Assembly: GCA_026705925.1 (NCBI GenBank)
Contig: JAPOZT010000001.1
Span: 20,177-84,176 of the forward strand
Origin: Gemmatimonadota bacterium
GTDB lineage: Bacteria > JAAXHH01
Reading direction: 5' to 3'
Length of the DNA stretch: 64,000 nt
The first letter of the stretch is position 1. Every line of letters starts with the position of its first letter. The notes beneath the pieces were generated by a model. The model saw only the letters and a program-made list of their open reading frames with translations, was not told the DNA's origin and searched no databases. Both the position numbers and the translations under genes were made by a program. Of the stretch, positions 17,653 through 30,726 are shown piece by piece.

Positions 17653-18705
17653 TTAATCGGCTGCGGTCAGTTGCTTCAGTGCCGTCGTCAACACCTCGAC
17701 GGAGCGCAGGTACTCGTCCAGGACGATATGCTCGTCAGGGGTATGGTCCAGGCTGGAGTCGCCGGGACCATAGGCCGCGATCGGGCATTTCCATGCGGGG
17801 CCGACGATGCACATGTCGGACGTGCCCGTCTTCTTCTTGAAGGTCGGCCGGCCGCCTTCCTGGCGAATGCCCCGCAACAGCGCCCGGATCAGCGGGTTGT
17901 TCTTCGAAGCGATTACGCCCGGCAGGCGCTGGTCGCACTCGATTTCGGCCGGGCCCGCCTGGTCCATTACGAATCCGTTCAGGCCATCCATGTCGTAACC
18001 GGGCGGCACGCGCACCGAGAAGTACGCTTCGACGCCCTCGGTCAACCCCCGGTCAAAGGTGTGGAATCGCCGCAGCTCTAGTCGGGGAGACTCGAACTCA
18101 CTTTCCGTAGTCTGTTCGGCGAGCCGGGTCTTGAGGGCGTTGTACAGCTCGATGGCCCATTCCGCCGCGCGTCGATGGTCCCCCGCGTGATGGGCATTGG
18201 GCTGTTCGAGGCGGTAGTCGAAATCCACGTGGCCCTTGTAACCGATGGTGACGCTGTCCCAGCCGCTCGGTTCGCCGATGAACACGCAGTCGGGCCGCAT
18301 GCGGTCCACCAGGTGGCGGGCGCCCTTCGAAGTGGGGCATTCCTCCTCCACGGCGCCGACGACGGTGATCCTTCCGCCAGCGGTATCCGTGAGCCGGCTC
18401 GCGGCAGCTGTGAAGGCGGCCAGGGGGCCCTTGGCGTCCACCGTGCCGCGGCCGTAGAGCCTGCCCGATTCCTCCCGTATGGGCACGATCCCGGGCACCG
18501 TGTCGATATGCCCGACCAGGGCGATATGCGGTTCGCCGCTACCGGTCTCACCCACCGCGTTCCCGGCCTCGTCCTCGTAGGCGCGGAGACCCCGGCGCTC
18601 CATGGCGTCTACCAGGAAGGAGACGGCTTCGCCTTCCTGCGTGGAAGGACTGTAACGCTCGACCAGGCCCCGCAGCAAGGCAATGTCGTCGCGATCGCGG
18701 CTCAT
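17653..18705 (-). CDS. lysK: [LysW]-lysine hydrolase LysK (M20 family)
   Basis: The 350-residue M20-type zinc hydrolase has metal-binding segments LVGHIDTVPG (about 63-72), GRGTVDAKGPLAAF (about 85-98) and VEEECPTSKGARHL (about 117-130). LysK releases lysine from the gamma-carboxyl of the C-terminal Glu of the carrier protein LysW, the last step of bacterial alpha-aminoadipate lysine synthesis. It is the last gene of the lysine operon and follows lysJ with no gap. Family relatives include ArgE and DapE; the LysW operon context decides for LysK. Confidence 0.9.
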   Translation of the reverse strand: MSRDRDDIALLRGLVERYSPSTQEGEAVSFLVDAMERRGLRAYEDEAGNAVGETGSGEPHIALVGHIDTVPGIVPIREESGRLYGRGTVDAKGPLAAFTAAASRLTDTAGGRITVVGAVEEECPTSKGARHLVDRMRPDCVFIGEPSGWDSVTIGYKGHVDFDYRLEQPNAHHAGDHRRAAEWAIELYNALKTRLAEQTTESEFESPRLELRRFHTFDRGLTEGVEAYFSVRVPPGYDMDGLNGFVMDQAGPAEIECDQRLPGVIASKNNPLIRALLRGIRQEGGRPTFKKKTGTSDMCIVGPAWKCPIAAYGPGDSSLDHTPDEHIVLDEYLRSVEVLTTALKQLTAAD

Positions 18706-19944
18706 CTAAGCCTCCCGGGATCCGGTCGGACTACGCCGAGCGCGTCTCCCGTCCCGGACCGTACCCGCCGTCGGGCTATCCTCCAACGATCCCAGCACCG
18801 CGCCCGTGGTCTCAACGACCTGGTCGATCTCTTCCCTGGAAATCGACAGGGGCGGGAGGAAGCGCAGCACCGTGTTGCCCGCGGGCAGGGCCATCACGCC
18901 CCGTTCCATGAGTCCGCGGAGGACGGGGGTGACCCGGCCCTTCATCTCTACGCCGATGATCAGGCCCATGCCCCGGATCTCCCGGACGAAGGGCGCGTCC
19001 AGCGCCGCGAGGGCATCCTGGAAATACGCGCCGTTCTCCCGGGCGTTCTCGACGAGTCCTTCCTCCTCCAGCACGCGTAGCGTGGCCATGGCGGCCGCGC
19101 AGATCACCGGACTGCCGCCGAAGGTGTTGCCGTGGGACATGGCGGGTACGCCCCGGACCGTTTCGGCGCAGAGCGCCGCGCCCACGGGCAGGCCGCCGGC
19201 CATGGCCTTGGCCAGGCAGAGCATATCCGGCCGCAGGCCATGGTGCTCGCAGGCGAACATTGCACCGGTCCGGCCGAATCCGGTCTGCACTTCGTCCACG
19301 ATGAACAGGGCGCCCCGTTCCCGGCACAGGTCCGCCACGCGGTTCAGATACGCGCCGTCGCCGATGCGAACACCGCCCTCGCCCTGCACCACTTCCAGGA
19401 TCACCGCCGCCGTCTCGTCGCCGATGGATTCCTCCATGGCGGAGGCATCGTTGTATTTCACGTGGGTGAAACCGGGAACGAGGGGTTCGAAGGGAGCGCG
19501 GTACTTGGGATTCCAGGTCGCGCTCAGGGATCCGAAGGTACGTCCGTGAAATCCGCGCTGGGTCGCGATGATGCCGGTCCGCCCCGTGGCGACACGGGCG
19601 AATTTAAGTGCCGCCTCCACCGCCTCCGTGCCCGAATTGCACAGGAAGAGCCGGTCCAGCCCCTCAGGGGCGGTCCGGGTCAGGGCCGTGGCCAGTTCCG
19701 CCCGCAGGTCGTTGTAGAAGGTGTCCGGACAGATCACGAGCCGCTCCGCCTGCCGCGCGATCGCCTCCGTCACGGCCGGATGGCAGTGGCCTACGTTGGC
19801 CGTGCCGATCCCGCCGATGCAATCTATGTACTCCTTGCCGTCACTGTCCCAGAGGCGGGCGCCGCTGCCTCGGACGATCACCACGTCCCGCTTGGGCAGA
19901 ATGCCCATCGACGCCTGGTTTTCCATGGCCTGGTAGTCAGTCAT
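18706..19944 (-). CDS. lysJ: [LysW]-aminoadipate semialdehyde aminotransferase LysJ
   Basis: A 412-residue class III PLP aminotransferase of the ArgD/LysJ type. It carries CNSGTEAVEAALKFAR (phosphate-binding region), the PLP-stacking FIVDEVQTGFGRTG and the Schiff-base lysine in LCLAKAMAGGLPVG. LysJ transfers an amino group from glutamate to LysW-bound aminoadipate semialdehyde. GGAGCG precedes the ATG by about eight bases. The last ~25 residues (TAGTVRDGRRARRSPTGS) form a basic low-complexity tail beyond the fold. It is followed directly by lysK and preceded by lysZ after 85 bases. A dual ArgD role is possible. Confidence 0.9.
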   Translation of the reverse strand: MTDYQAMENQASMGILPKRDVVIVRGSGARLWDSDGKEYIDCIGGIGTANVGHCHPAVTEAIARQAERLVICPDTFYNDLRAELATALTRTAPEGLDRLFLCNSGTEAVEAALKFARVATGRTGIIATQRGFHGRTFGSLSATWNPKYRAPFEPLVPGFTHVKYNDASAMEESIGDETAAVILEVVQGEGGVRIGDGAYLNRVADLCRERGALFIVDEVQTGFGRTGAMFACEHHGLRPDMLCLAKAMAGGLPVGAALCAETVRGVPAMSHGNTFGGSPVICAAAMATLRVLEEEGLVENARENGAYFQDALAALDAPFVREIRGMGLIIGVEMKGRVTPVLRGLMERGVMALPAGNTVLRFLPPLSISREEIDQVVETTGAVLGSLEDSPTAGTVRDGRRARRSPTGSREA

Positions 19945-20029
19945 TTTGCGCGCTCCAATTTACGATTCCGATTCATTCGTCTTGCCGCGGGCCGTCCCTG
20001 TCCGGTGGGGCCGCCCCGTCCGGCGCCCG

Positions 20030-20823
20030 CTACCCGATCACCGTGCCCGCGCCGCGCAAGGCCGCCGTAACCGGTTCGGGGATGCGTCCGTCCCCCAGGA
20101 TCACCTGGCCCACGCCGACCTCCAGCGCCTCCTTCGCGCCGAGCAGCTTCTTCTTCATGCGGTCCCGGGCATGGGTTTCGATCTCCCGGTCGATTTCGTC
20201 GCGGGATATCCGGGGTATCAGCGTGTTCTCGTCGTCCGCATCCTCAAGGAACCCCGGCGTGTTGGAAAGTATGACCAGCCGTTCCGCGCCGAGGGCGTCG
20301 GCGATTACCGCGGCCGCGCGGTCCCCGTCAATGTTGATCACCTCACCTTCGTAGCTGATGGCGGGGGGACTGATGACGGGCAGGTAACCCTGGTCGAGGA
20401 GCGTGGTCAGGAGCGAGACGTTCGCCCTTTCGATCCGGCCGGTGTAGTCGTCCCGCAGGATCTTCGTCCGGCCGTCCTCCACGATGCGGATACTGGGTTT
20501 CCGGCGGCCTTCGAGCAGCCGGCCGTCCACGCCGCTCAGGCCGACGGCGTTGACCCCGAGCTGCTGCAGTCTCTCGACGATGCGGGTGTTGCGCTTTCCG
20601 CAGTACACCATGGTGAAGATGTCCAGCGTTTCCTGATCGGTGACCCGGCTCGTGTATCCGGACGGCGACGTGACCATGCGGGGCGGCTTGCCCAGTTGCT
20701 CGGAGATCTGGTTCAATTCATCGGATGCGCCGTGCACCAGCACCAGCGGTTCGGTCTGCCGGGCGATGTCTTCCAGGACGTAATCCAGGTTGATGCCCCG
20801 GCTGCCGCCCGTCTTCACCACAA

Positions 20824-20827
<4 letters not shown>
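20030..20827 (-). CDS. lysZ: [LysW]-aminoadipate kinase LysZ
   Basis: The 265-residue amino-acid kinase is of the ArgB/LysZ family. It begins MIVVKTGGSRGINLD, binds nucleotide through its glycine-rich N-terminus and contains VNIDGDRAAAVIADALGAERLVILSNTPG in the C-terminal half. LysZ phosphorylates the delta-carboxyl of LysW-bound aminoadipate. Its ATG overlaps the hisS stop by four bases, so it depends on translation of hisS. ArgB of the arginine pathway is the alternative, but the LysW context argues for lysine. Confidence 0.9.
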
Positions 20828-22089
<1,262 letters not shown>

Positions 22090-22109
22090 AATGCGTCCTG
22101 TACCGGGTG

Positions 22110-23153
22110 CTAGACCGGGTGGAGGCCCGGAAACTCCAGGCCCGTCCGCTCGTCCCACCCGTGCATGATGTTGAGGGCCTGCACGGCCTGTCCGGCCGCG
22201 CCCTTGACCAGGTTGTCCAACGCGCCCATAACCACGACCCGGTCGCTGTGCTCGTCGCGCTCGAACCCGATGTCGCAGTAATTGGTGCCCGCGAGAAACT
22301 TCGGATCGGGATAGCGGAACACGCCGGTGCGCTCTTTGATAATGCGGATGAAGGGTTCCCCGCCATAGGCCGCCCGGTAGATGCCCCAGATATCCTTGTC
22401 GGCCAGGCCGTCGTTCACGAAGGCGTGGGTCGTCATGAGGATGCCGCGCACCAGTTCGATGGCCGTCGCCGAGAAATGGACCTGGGGCGCCTGCCCGCCG
22501 AAGGTGAGCTCCTGCACGATCTCCGCCGTGTGCCGATGGCCCGTGGGCTTGAAGGATCGCACGGCACCGCTGCGGTCCGGGTGGTGGGTGGACCGGTCGG
22601 CCCGGTGTCCCGCCGCGGATGACCCGATCTTCCCCTCCATGAAGAGCCGGGAGGGGTCGACGGCGCCGGCCCTGACGAGGGGCGCCAGCGACAGGATCGC
22701 CGTGGCGGCCAGGCACCCGGTGCACGCGACGCATTCGGCGTCCCGGATCTCGTCCCGGTAGAGTTCGGCCAGGCCGTACACGAACTGGCCGAGGACATCG
22801 GGATGGGCATGGGCATGTCCGTACCATTTCGGATAGTCCGCCGGATCCCGCAGGCGAAAGTCCGCGCTCAGGTCGATGACGCGGGCCGACAGACCGGAAA
22901 AGGCGTCCCACCTTTGCATGGCCTCCCCGTGGGGCAGGCACAGGCACAGGACATCGCAGGGCTCGAGGTCGTCTACGGCGCTGAACTTGAGGTCCGTAAC
23001 CCGCCGCAGGTTCGGATGGGAACGGCCCACGGGCTTGCCCGCGAGCGATTCCGAAGTCACCTGTCCGATTTCGATTTCCGGGTGGAACAGGAGCAGGCGA
23101 AGCAGTTCCCCTCCGCCATAGCCGGACGCGCCGGCGATAGACACCTTGATCAT
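22110..23153 (-). CDS. lysY: [LysW]-aminoadipyl-phosphate reductase LysY
   Basis: The 347-residue protein is of the ArgC/LysY family. A Rossmann motif opens it ([18 protein letters not shown]). The catalytic cysteine lies in [19 protein letters not shown] later segment, [20 protein letters not shown] in position, carries the substrate-binding His/Arg residues. LysY reduces LysW-bound aminoadipyl phosphate to the semialdehyde with NADPH. The ATG at 23153 overlaps the lysX stop by four bases. The frame is open beyond it, but that part overlaps lysX and is not coding. Confidence 0.92.
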   Translation of the reverse strand: MIKVSIAGASGYGGGELLRLLLFHPEIEIGQVTSESLAGKPVGRSHPNLRRVTDLKFSAVDDLEPCDVLCLCLPHGEAMQRWDAFSGLSARVIDLSADFRLRDPADYPKWYGHAHAHPDVLGQFVYGLAELYRDEIRDAECVACTGCLAATAILSLAPLVRAGAVDPSRLFMEGKIGSSAAGHRADRSTHHPDRSGAVRSFKPTGHRHTAEIVQELTFGGQAPQVHFSATAIELVRGILMTTHAFVNDGLADKDIWGIYRAAYGGEPFIRIIKERTGVFRYPDPKFLAGTNYCDIGFERDEHSDRVVVMGALDNLVKGAAGQAVQALNIMHGWDERTGLEFPGLHPV

Positions 23154-23989
23154 GATCGGGCCACCTTTACCAGATAGTCGATGATTCGGCCGGGAATGTC
23201 CACGCCCGTCGGCTTGATGCTGTTCCGGAACTCCATGGTGTAGTTGACCTCGTTGACCAGGATCCCCTCCGGCGATTCCAGCAGGTCGACGGCCACCACG
23301 CCGCCGCCCACGGCTTCCGCGGCGCGGGCGGAAAGCGTCCCCACCTCGCCCTCCACGGGACAGTCCGCCGTCGTCCCGCCCAGGGCGGTGTTGGTCTTCC
23401 AGTGGTCCGAATACCGGTAGACGGCGCAAATGGTCTCGCCGTCAACCACGAAGGACCGGATGTCCCGGCCGGGCTTTTCGACGTACTCCTGGATGTAGAT
23501 CACCGAATGCTGATAGGACCCCAGCGTCTCCTTGTGCTCGAGCACCGCTTCGGCGGCATGACGGTCGTTGATCCGCGCGATGAGGCGCCCCCACGAGCCG
23601 ATGGGCGGCTTGACCACGACGGGATAGCCCATGGATTCCATTTCCTCCAAGGCCGACTCGGCCGTGAACGCGACGCGGGCCTTCGGCGTGGGCACCCCGT
23701 GGTCTACCAGCGCCATGGTCGTCAGGAACTTGTTCCCGCACACGCGGGCCACCTCGTAGGAGTTGACGGTCCTGATGCCGCCGGCGTTGAGTATCTTCAG
23801 CGAGTTGAGCGCCCTGGAATGGTTGATGCACCGCTCGAGTATGACGTCGTGGTCGTACCGGTGGTTCTCCAGGTCGAAGACGATGCGCCGGTCGTCCAGC
23901 CGGTCGAAGACAATACCCCGTTTCGCCGCGGCCTCGAAGAGCATCTTCTGTTCCGTGGAAACGATGGACAGCAGCATGCCGATCTTCAC
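23150..23989 (-). CDS. lysX: Alpha-aminoadipate--LysW ligase LysX
   Basis: A 279-residue ATP-grasp ligase, matching the usual ~280 residues. ATP-binding lysines lie at 87 (GNKFLT) and 127 (VVVKPP). The flexible loop GSWGRL is at 131-136 and the Mg-binding motif [11 protein letters not shown] at 246-256; the latter two are LysX hallmarks. LysX joins the alpha-amino group of aminoadipate to the C-terminal Glu of LysW. It overlaps lysX2 upstream and lysY downstream by four bases each. ArgX, acting on glutamate, is the nearest alternative. The presence of argJ in the window favours lysine. Confidence 0.92.
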   Translation of the reverse strand: MKIGMLLSIVSTEQKMLFEAAAKRGIVFDRLDDRRIVFDLENHRYDHDVILERCINHSRALNSLKILNAGGIRTVNSYEVARVCGNKFLTTMALVDHGVPTPKARVAFTAESALEEMESMGYPVVVKPPIGSWGRLIARINDRHAAEAVLEHKETLGSYQHSVIYIQEYVEKPGRDIRSFVVDGETICAVYRYSDHWKTNTALGGTTADCPVEGEVGTLSARAAEAVGGGVVAVDLLESPEGILVNEVNYTMEFRNSIKPTGVDIPGRIIDYLVKVARS

Positions 23990-24840
23990 GAGTTGCGTCC
24001 CCCCTGTGCCACCGAGTCCGCCACGTAGTCCATGATCTTCCCCGGTATATTGACGCCGGAGACGTCCGACGCATCCGAAAGCCCGGACGGCGGGCCCATC
24101 TCCTGCACGAACCAGGCATCCTTCGTGCGAACCATGTCCACCACCGCGATACCGCCGCCGATCGCCCGGACGGCGGCGACCGCCAGGTCGTTCAGTTCCT
24201 CCGTGACGGGCTCCTGCTTCATCAGTCCGCCGGCGGTGATGGTCCCGATCCAGTGATGGGTCAGCACCGAGACGGCGGCCACCGTCTCGTCGCCGACCAC
24301 GTACGCCCTGATGTCGTGTCCGGGCGAATCGATGTGCTTTTGCATGAAGAAGATGGAGTGGTGATAGGCGCCGAGGATGCGTTTGTGCTCCAGGACCGTC
24401 GCCGCCGTATACTTGTCCCCGATCCGGGAAACGAGCTGGCCCTCGGGACCCTCCACGGGCCGGAGGACGACCGGGTACCCCATGTCCTCCATGGCTTCCA
24501 GGGCGGAACGCGGCGTGTACGCAACGCGCACTTCCGGCACCGGGACCCCGTTCTCCCGCAAGGCCAGGGACGTCAGCAGCCGGTTCCCGTACGTCTCCAC
24601 CACCGGCTGGCGGTTCACCGTCGGAATGCCCCAGTGGTCGAAGACGGTCAGCGCGTACACGGCGCGATGGTGATCGATACAGCGCTCCAGGACCACGTCC
24701 AGGTCCATGTGACGCCGATCCAGTTCGAAGACCAGCCGCGTGTTGTCGATCGTCGTCACGTCGATGCCGCGGCGGCCCGCCTCGGCGATCAACCGCTTCT
24801 CGTCCTTCCTGATACGCGACAGCACGATGCCCAATTCCAT
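23986..24840 (-). CDS. LysX paralogue with altered ATP-grasp residues (LysX2)
   Basis: This 284-residue ATP-grasp protein aligns with the neighbouring LysX without gaps over the first 245 or so residues (for example [10 protein letters not shown] with [10 protein letters not shown]). Key positions differ: K87 is Arg, K127 is Arg, the GSWGRL loop reads GPEGQL, and NEVNYTME reads QEMGPPSG. The ATG at 24840 follows GATGAGG and starts the fold. The frame opens 48 bases earlier. It is the first gene after the terminator. It could be a degenerate partner of LysX, a regulator, or a ligase for another amino acid. No function can be assigned from sequence. Confidence 0.8.
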   Translation of the reverse strand: MELGIVLSRIRKDEKRLIAEAGRRGIDVTTIDNTRLVFELDRRHMDLDVVLERCIDHHRAVYALTVFDHWGIPTVNRQPVVETYGNRLLTSLALRENGVPVPEVRVAYTPRSALEAMEDMGYPVVLRPVEGPEGQLVSRIGDKYTAATVLEHKRILGAYHHSIFFMQKHIDSPGHDIRAYVVGDETVAAVSVLTHHWIGTITAGGLMKQEPVTEELNDLAVAAVRAIGGGIAVVDMVRTKDAWFVQEMGPPSGLSDASDVSGVNIPGKIMDYVADSVAQGGRNS

Positions 24841-24886
24841 GTAAACCTCATCCTCCGGGTATCCCGCGTCCCCTTGCCCGTCATGC

Positions 24887-24935
24887 AAAAAAAAAAGAGC
24901 CGGCCTCTTCGCTCAATCGAAGAGGAACACGGCTC
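24887..24935 (-). terminator. Intrinsic terminator between lysW/mini-ORF and lysX2, candidate attenuator
   Basis: On the minus strand GAGCCG and CCTCTTCG pair with CGAAGAGG and CGGCTC around a six-base loop, followed directly by ten U residues. This is the only classical hairpin-plus-U-tract I see in the window. It stands 47 bases before the lysX2 start, so it must be read through for the lysine enzymes to be made. An alternative helix, GGAACA (24941-24946) with TGTTCC (24924-24929), would disturb its 5' arm. Confidence 0.85.
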
Positions 24936-24973
24936 CCAACTGTTCCCGTGACCCCGTTATCCCTTGCGCAGGA

Positions 24974-25051
24974 TTATCGCGGGGCCCGACGAGCGGACGA
25001 ACGCAAATCACAATCATGTTTACCATGTTTATGTTTCATTCGTTTGCTCAT
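24974..25051 (-). CDS. Lys/His-rich 25-residue peptide, candidate attenuator leader peptide
   Basis: A 26-codon ORF starting at ATG 25051, seven bases after AAGGA, reads MSKRMKHKHGKHD then CDLRSSARRAPR. Of the first twelve residues four are Lys and three are His. All four Lys codons are AAA and all three His codons are CAU, although this genome prefers AAG and CAC. It lies 28 bases after lysW and its stop is 38 bases before the terminator hairpin. The genes downstream make lysine and charge tRNA-His. A leader peptide whose translation senses Lys and His supply is the inference. A small basic protein is the alternative. Confidence 0.65.
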   Translation of the reverse strand: MSKRMKHKHGKHDCDLRSSARRAPR

Positions 25052-25079
25052 CGTGATTTCCTTCCATCCGTCCTTGGGC

Positions 25080-25247
25080 TTATTCTCCCCAGTCTTCCTC
25101 TTCTTCCGGTGCCAGCGCGAACTCCAGCGGGTCGACGCTGATCACTTCCAGTTCCGCGCCGCACTCCGGGCACGTGATGATTTCGCCTGCCACGACATCA
25201 TAATCCAGGGTGATCTCGGCACCACATTCCGGGCAGATCCCGCTCAT
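25080..25247 (-). CDS. lysW: Amino-group carrier protein LysW
   Basis: The 55-residue acidic protein has a zinc-binding pattern CPEC ... CPEC (residues 5-8 and 26-29) and ends in EDWGE, the conserved C-terminus whose final Glu gamma-carboxyl carries the growing lysine precursor. LysW protects the alpha-amino group of aminoadipate and presents intermediates to LysX, Z, Y, J and K. It is the first gene of the lysine cluster, with its own promoter in the gap after gyrA. It is separated from the enzyme genes by the mini-ORF and the terminator. Confidence 0.95.
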   Translation of the reverse strand: MSGICPECGAEITLDYDVVAGEIITCPECGAELEVISVDPLEFALAPEEEEDWGE

Positions 25248-25345
25248 GATACCCCCGTTTTACACCAATGCAGCCTCGGAACGAATCGTTTCAGGCGGCC
25301 CTTTCACCCTTCGGGGTAGGCCTTCCCTCCTTAAAGAACGGACGC

Positions 25346-25373
25346 AATATAGGATGCGCGCTAATGGTGTCAA
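25346..25373 (-). promoter_or_regulatory. Promoter of lysW and the lysine operon
   Basis: A perfect -35 TTGACA and TATATT are separated by 16 bases on the minus strand, immediately behind the gyrA stop. The expected leader of about 90 bases contains a nested hairpin with the tetraloop CGAA (GGCC ... ACCC-CGAA-GGGT ... GGCC). It does not match any riboswitch I recognise. Confidence 0.7.
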
Positions 25374-25382
25374 GCGCTTTTT

Positions 25383-27905
25383 TCAACCCTCCTCGTCGCC
25401 GGCCGTTCCGGGAGTTTCGTCCGTTTCAGACGGCGTGGATCCGTTCCCCTCGCCGTTCGCCGGATCGTCCTCTTCGTCGCCTGGCGTAATCCTGGAAACA
25501 TCGATCACCCGGTCCCCCTCGCCCAGGTTAATGAGCCGGACGCCCTGGGTGTTCCGGCCGATGGGGCGCAGGTCGCGGACCGGCAGGCGTATGATGAGGC
25601 CGTTCGTGGTAATGATCATCAGCTCGTCTTCGTCGGAGACCGCGTGTATCGACACGACGGGGCCGTTGCGTTCGCTCGTGCGTATGTTGCTCACGCCCTT
25701 GCTGTGGCGGCGGGTCAGCCGGTAGTTCTCGATGTCCGTCCGCTTCCCGTAGCCGTTCTCCGTCACGGAAAGCAGCGTGGTGTCCCGATCCGACGCCAGC
25801 ATGCCCACGACCCGGTCGCCTTCGCCGAGGCGTATGCCCCGCACCCCCTGTGCGCCCCGGCCCATCGTCCGGACGTCGCTCTCGTGGAAGCGGACGGCCT
25901 GGCCGTTCCGGCTGGCGATGACGATGTCGTTGTCGCCGTCGGTCAGCAGGGCCTCGATGAGGGCGTCGCCCTCGAGGATGTTCAGCGCCACGATGCCGTT
26001 CCGCCGGGGATTCCCATAGGCCGACAGCACGGTTTTCTTCACCAGGCCACCCCGCGTCACCATCAGGATATAATGCTCGTCGTCGAAGTTCCTGATCGGC
26101 AGGAAGGCCGCGATGCTCTCTCCCTGATCGAGCTGCAACAGGTTGACGACGGCCTTGCCGCGGGCGGTGCGGCCGGCTTCGGGGATCTCCCACACCTTGA
26201 GCCAGTAGCATTTGCCGCGGTTCGTGAAGAACAGGATGTAGGAGTGGGTCGAGGCGGAGAAGAGGTGCTCCACGAAATCCTCTTCCCGGGTCTTCATGCC
26301 GGTGATCCCCTTGCCGCCGCGGTTCTGGCTGCGGTAGGTGTCCATGGGCAGGCGCTTGACGTAGCCGGCGTGGGATATGGTGATGACCATTTCCTCGTCG
26401 GCGATCAGGTCCTCGATGCTGAGATCGCCCTCGATGTCGATCAGTTCGGTCCGCCGCTCGTCGCCGTAGCGCTCCTTCAGGTCGATCATCTCGTCCTTGA
26501 TGATCTGCATCCGCCGTTCCAGGCGCGAGAGGATGTCCCGGTAATCGGCGATCCGCGCGACCAGTTCTTCGTACTCTTCCTCGAGCTTGTCCCGCTCCAG
26601 TCCGGTCAGGCGCTGCAACCGCATGTCCAGGATAGCCTCGACCTGGGCGCGGGACAGTCCGAACTCTTCTCCCAGGACCTCCATGGCCTCCTCGCCGGTA
26701 TGCGATCCGCGGATGACTTCGATCACGCGGTCCACGTTGTCCAGCGCGACGCGCAGGCCTTCCACGATATGGGCCCGCTGCTCGGCTTTCTCGAGGTCGA
26801 AGGTGGTCCGGCGCACCAGCACCTCGTGGCGGTGGTCGATGAAGTGCTGGATGCACTCCTTGATGTTCAGGACCCGGGGCCGCCCGTCCACGAGCGCCAG
26901 CATGGTGACGCCGATGGTGGTCTCCAGCGGCGTCATCTTGAAGAGGTGGTTGAGCACGATGTTGCCCGGGATGTCCCGCCGCACGTCGATGGCGATGCGC
27001 ATGCCCGACCGGTCCGACTCGTCCCGTATGTCGGTAATGCCGAGCACCTGCTTCTCCCGGACGAGGTCGGCGATCTTCTCGATCAGGCTGGACTTGTTGA
27101 CCTTGTAGGGGATCTCCGTGACGACGATGGTTTCCTTTTCGCTTTGCTCATGCACCTCGATCGTCGTGCGGGCGCGCACCTTGATCTTCCCGCGGCCGGT
27201 GTGGAAATACTCGTTGATCGCGTTGCGGCCGTAGATGATGGCGCCGGTGGCGAAATCGGGTCCCTGGATGTGCGCGGCGAGCTCCCCGATCGTGATTTCC
27301 GGGTGGTCGATCACCGCCACGATGCCGTCCACCACTTCGCCGAGGTTATGGGACGGGAGGTTGGAGGCCATGCCCACGCCGATGCCGAGCGAGCCGTTGC
27401 AGAGCAGGTTGGGGAACTTGCCCGGCAGCACCGTGGGCTCGTCTTTCGACTCGTCGTAGTTGGGCATGAAATCGACCGTGTTCTTGTCGATATCCTCCAT
27501 CATCTCGATGGCCAGGCGGGACATCCGAGATTCGGTGTACCGCATGGCGCCCGGCGGATCGCCGTCGATGGACCCGAAATTCCCCTGGCCGAAGACCATG
27601 GGGTAGCGCATGCTGAAGGGCTGGGCCATCCGCGCGAGGGTATCGTAGACGGCCAGGTCGCCGTGGGGGTGGTAGTCCCCGATCGTCTGGCCTACGATCT
27701 TGGCGCACTTCCGCGTGGGCCGGCCCGGGGTGAGGTTCAGGTCGCGCATCGCCACGAGAATGCGCCGCTGGGACGGCTTGAACCCGTCGCGGACGTCCGG
27801 GATCGCCCGGGACAGGTTCACGCTCATGGAGAAGTCGAGATAGGAACTCTTCATCTCGTCTTCGATGAAGATCGGCTGGATGTTGTCGTGTTGTTCTACC
27901 GCCAT
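25383..27905 (-). CDS. gyrA: DNA gyrase subunit A
   Basis: The 840-residue protein contains the active-site tyrosine region AMRYTESRMSRLA and the N-terminal PDVRDGFKPSQRRIL. It also has the GyrA box QNRGGKG (in place of QRRGGKG) that distinguishes gyrase from topoisomerase IV. The C-terminal DNA-wrapping domain consists of repeated blades such as GYVKRLPMDTYRSQNRGG and ends in an acidic tail of about 35 residues. Gyrase introduces negative supercoils ahead of the replication fork. The gene follows gyrB by 56 bases, as in many origin regions. Confidence 0.97.
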   Translation of the reverse strand: MAVEQHDNIQPIFIEDEMKSSYLDFSMSVNLSRAIPDVRDGFKPSQRRILVAMRDLNLTPGRPTRKCAKIVGQTIGDYHPHGDLAVYDTLARMAQPFSMRYPMVFGQGNFGSIDGDPPGAMRYTESRMSRLAIEMMEDIDKNTVDFMPNYDESKDEPTVLPGKFPNLLCNGSLGIGVGMASNLPSHNLGEVVDGIVAVIDHPEITIGELAAHIQGPDFATGAIIYGRNAINEYFHTGRGKIKVRARTTIEVHEQSEKETIVVTEIPYKVNKSSLIEKIADLVREKQVLGITDIRDESDRSGMRIAIDVRRDIPGNIVLNHLFKMTPLETTIGVTMLALVDGRPRVLNIKECIQHFIDHRHEVLVRRTTFDLEKAEQRAHIVEGLRVALDNVDRVIEVIRGSHTGEEAMEVLGEEFGLSRAQVEAILDMRLQRLTGLERDKLEEEYEELVARIADYRDILSRLERRMQIIKDEMIDLKERYGDERRTELIDIEGDLSIEDLIADEEMVITISHAGYVKRLPMDTYRSQNRGGKGITGMKTREEDFVEHLFSASTHSYILFFTNRGKCYWLKVWEIPEAGRTARGKAVVNLLQLDQGESIAAFLPIRNFDDEHYILMVTRGGLVKKTVLSAYGNPRRNGIVALNILEGDALIEALLTDGDNDIVIASRNGQAVRFHESDVRTMGRGAQGVRGIRLGEGDRVVGMLASDRDTTLLSVTENGYGKRTDIENYRLTRRHSKGVSNIRTSERNGPVVSIHAVSDEDELMIITTNGLIIRLPVRDLRPIGRNTQGVRLINLGEGDRVIDVSRITPGDEEDDPANGEGNGSTPSETDETPGTAGDEEG

Positions 27906-27961
27906 GCTTTCCCCTTGAACGTGTTAACCGTGTTGTGATCGCGCCGGGCAGGCGCCGGGTA

Positions 27962-30720
<2,759 letters not shown>

Positions 30721-30726
30721 TGGGCG

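Noticed and set aside
18225..18232. CCACGTGG resembling a parS core in lysK
   Set aside because: Only the eight-base core matches; the flanking TGTT/AACA arms are missing.
22090..22947. N-terminal extension of hisS to 22947
   Set aside because: The extension overlaps lysY out of frame and has no homology; the ATG at 22089 begins the conserved HisRS N-terminus.
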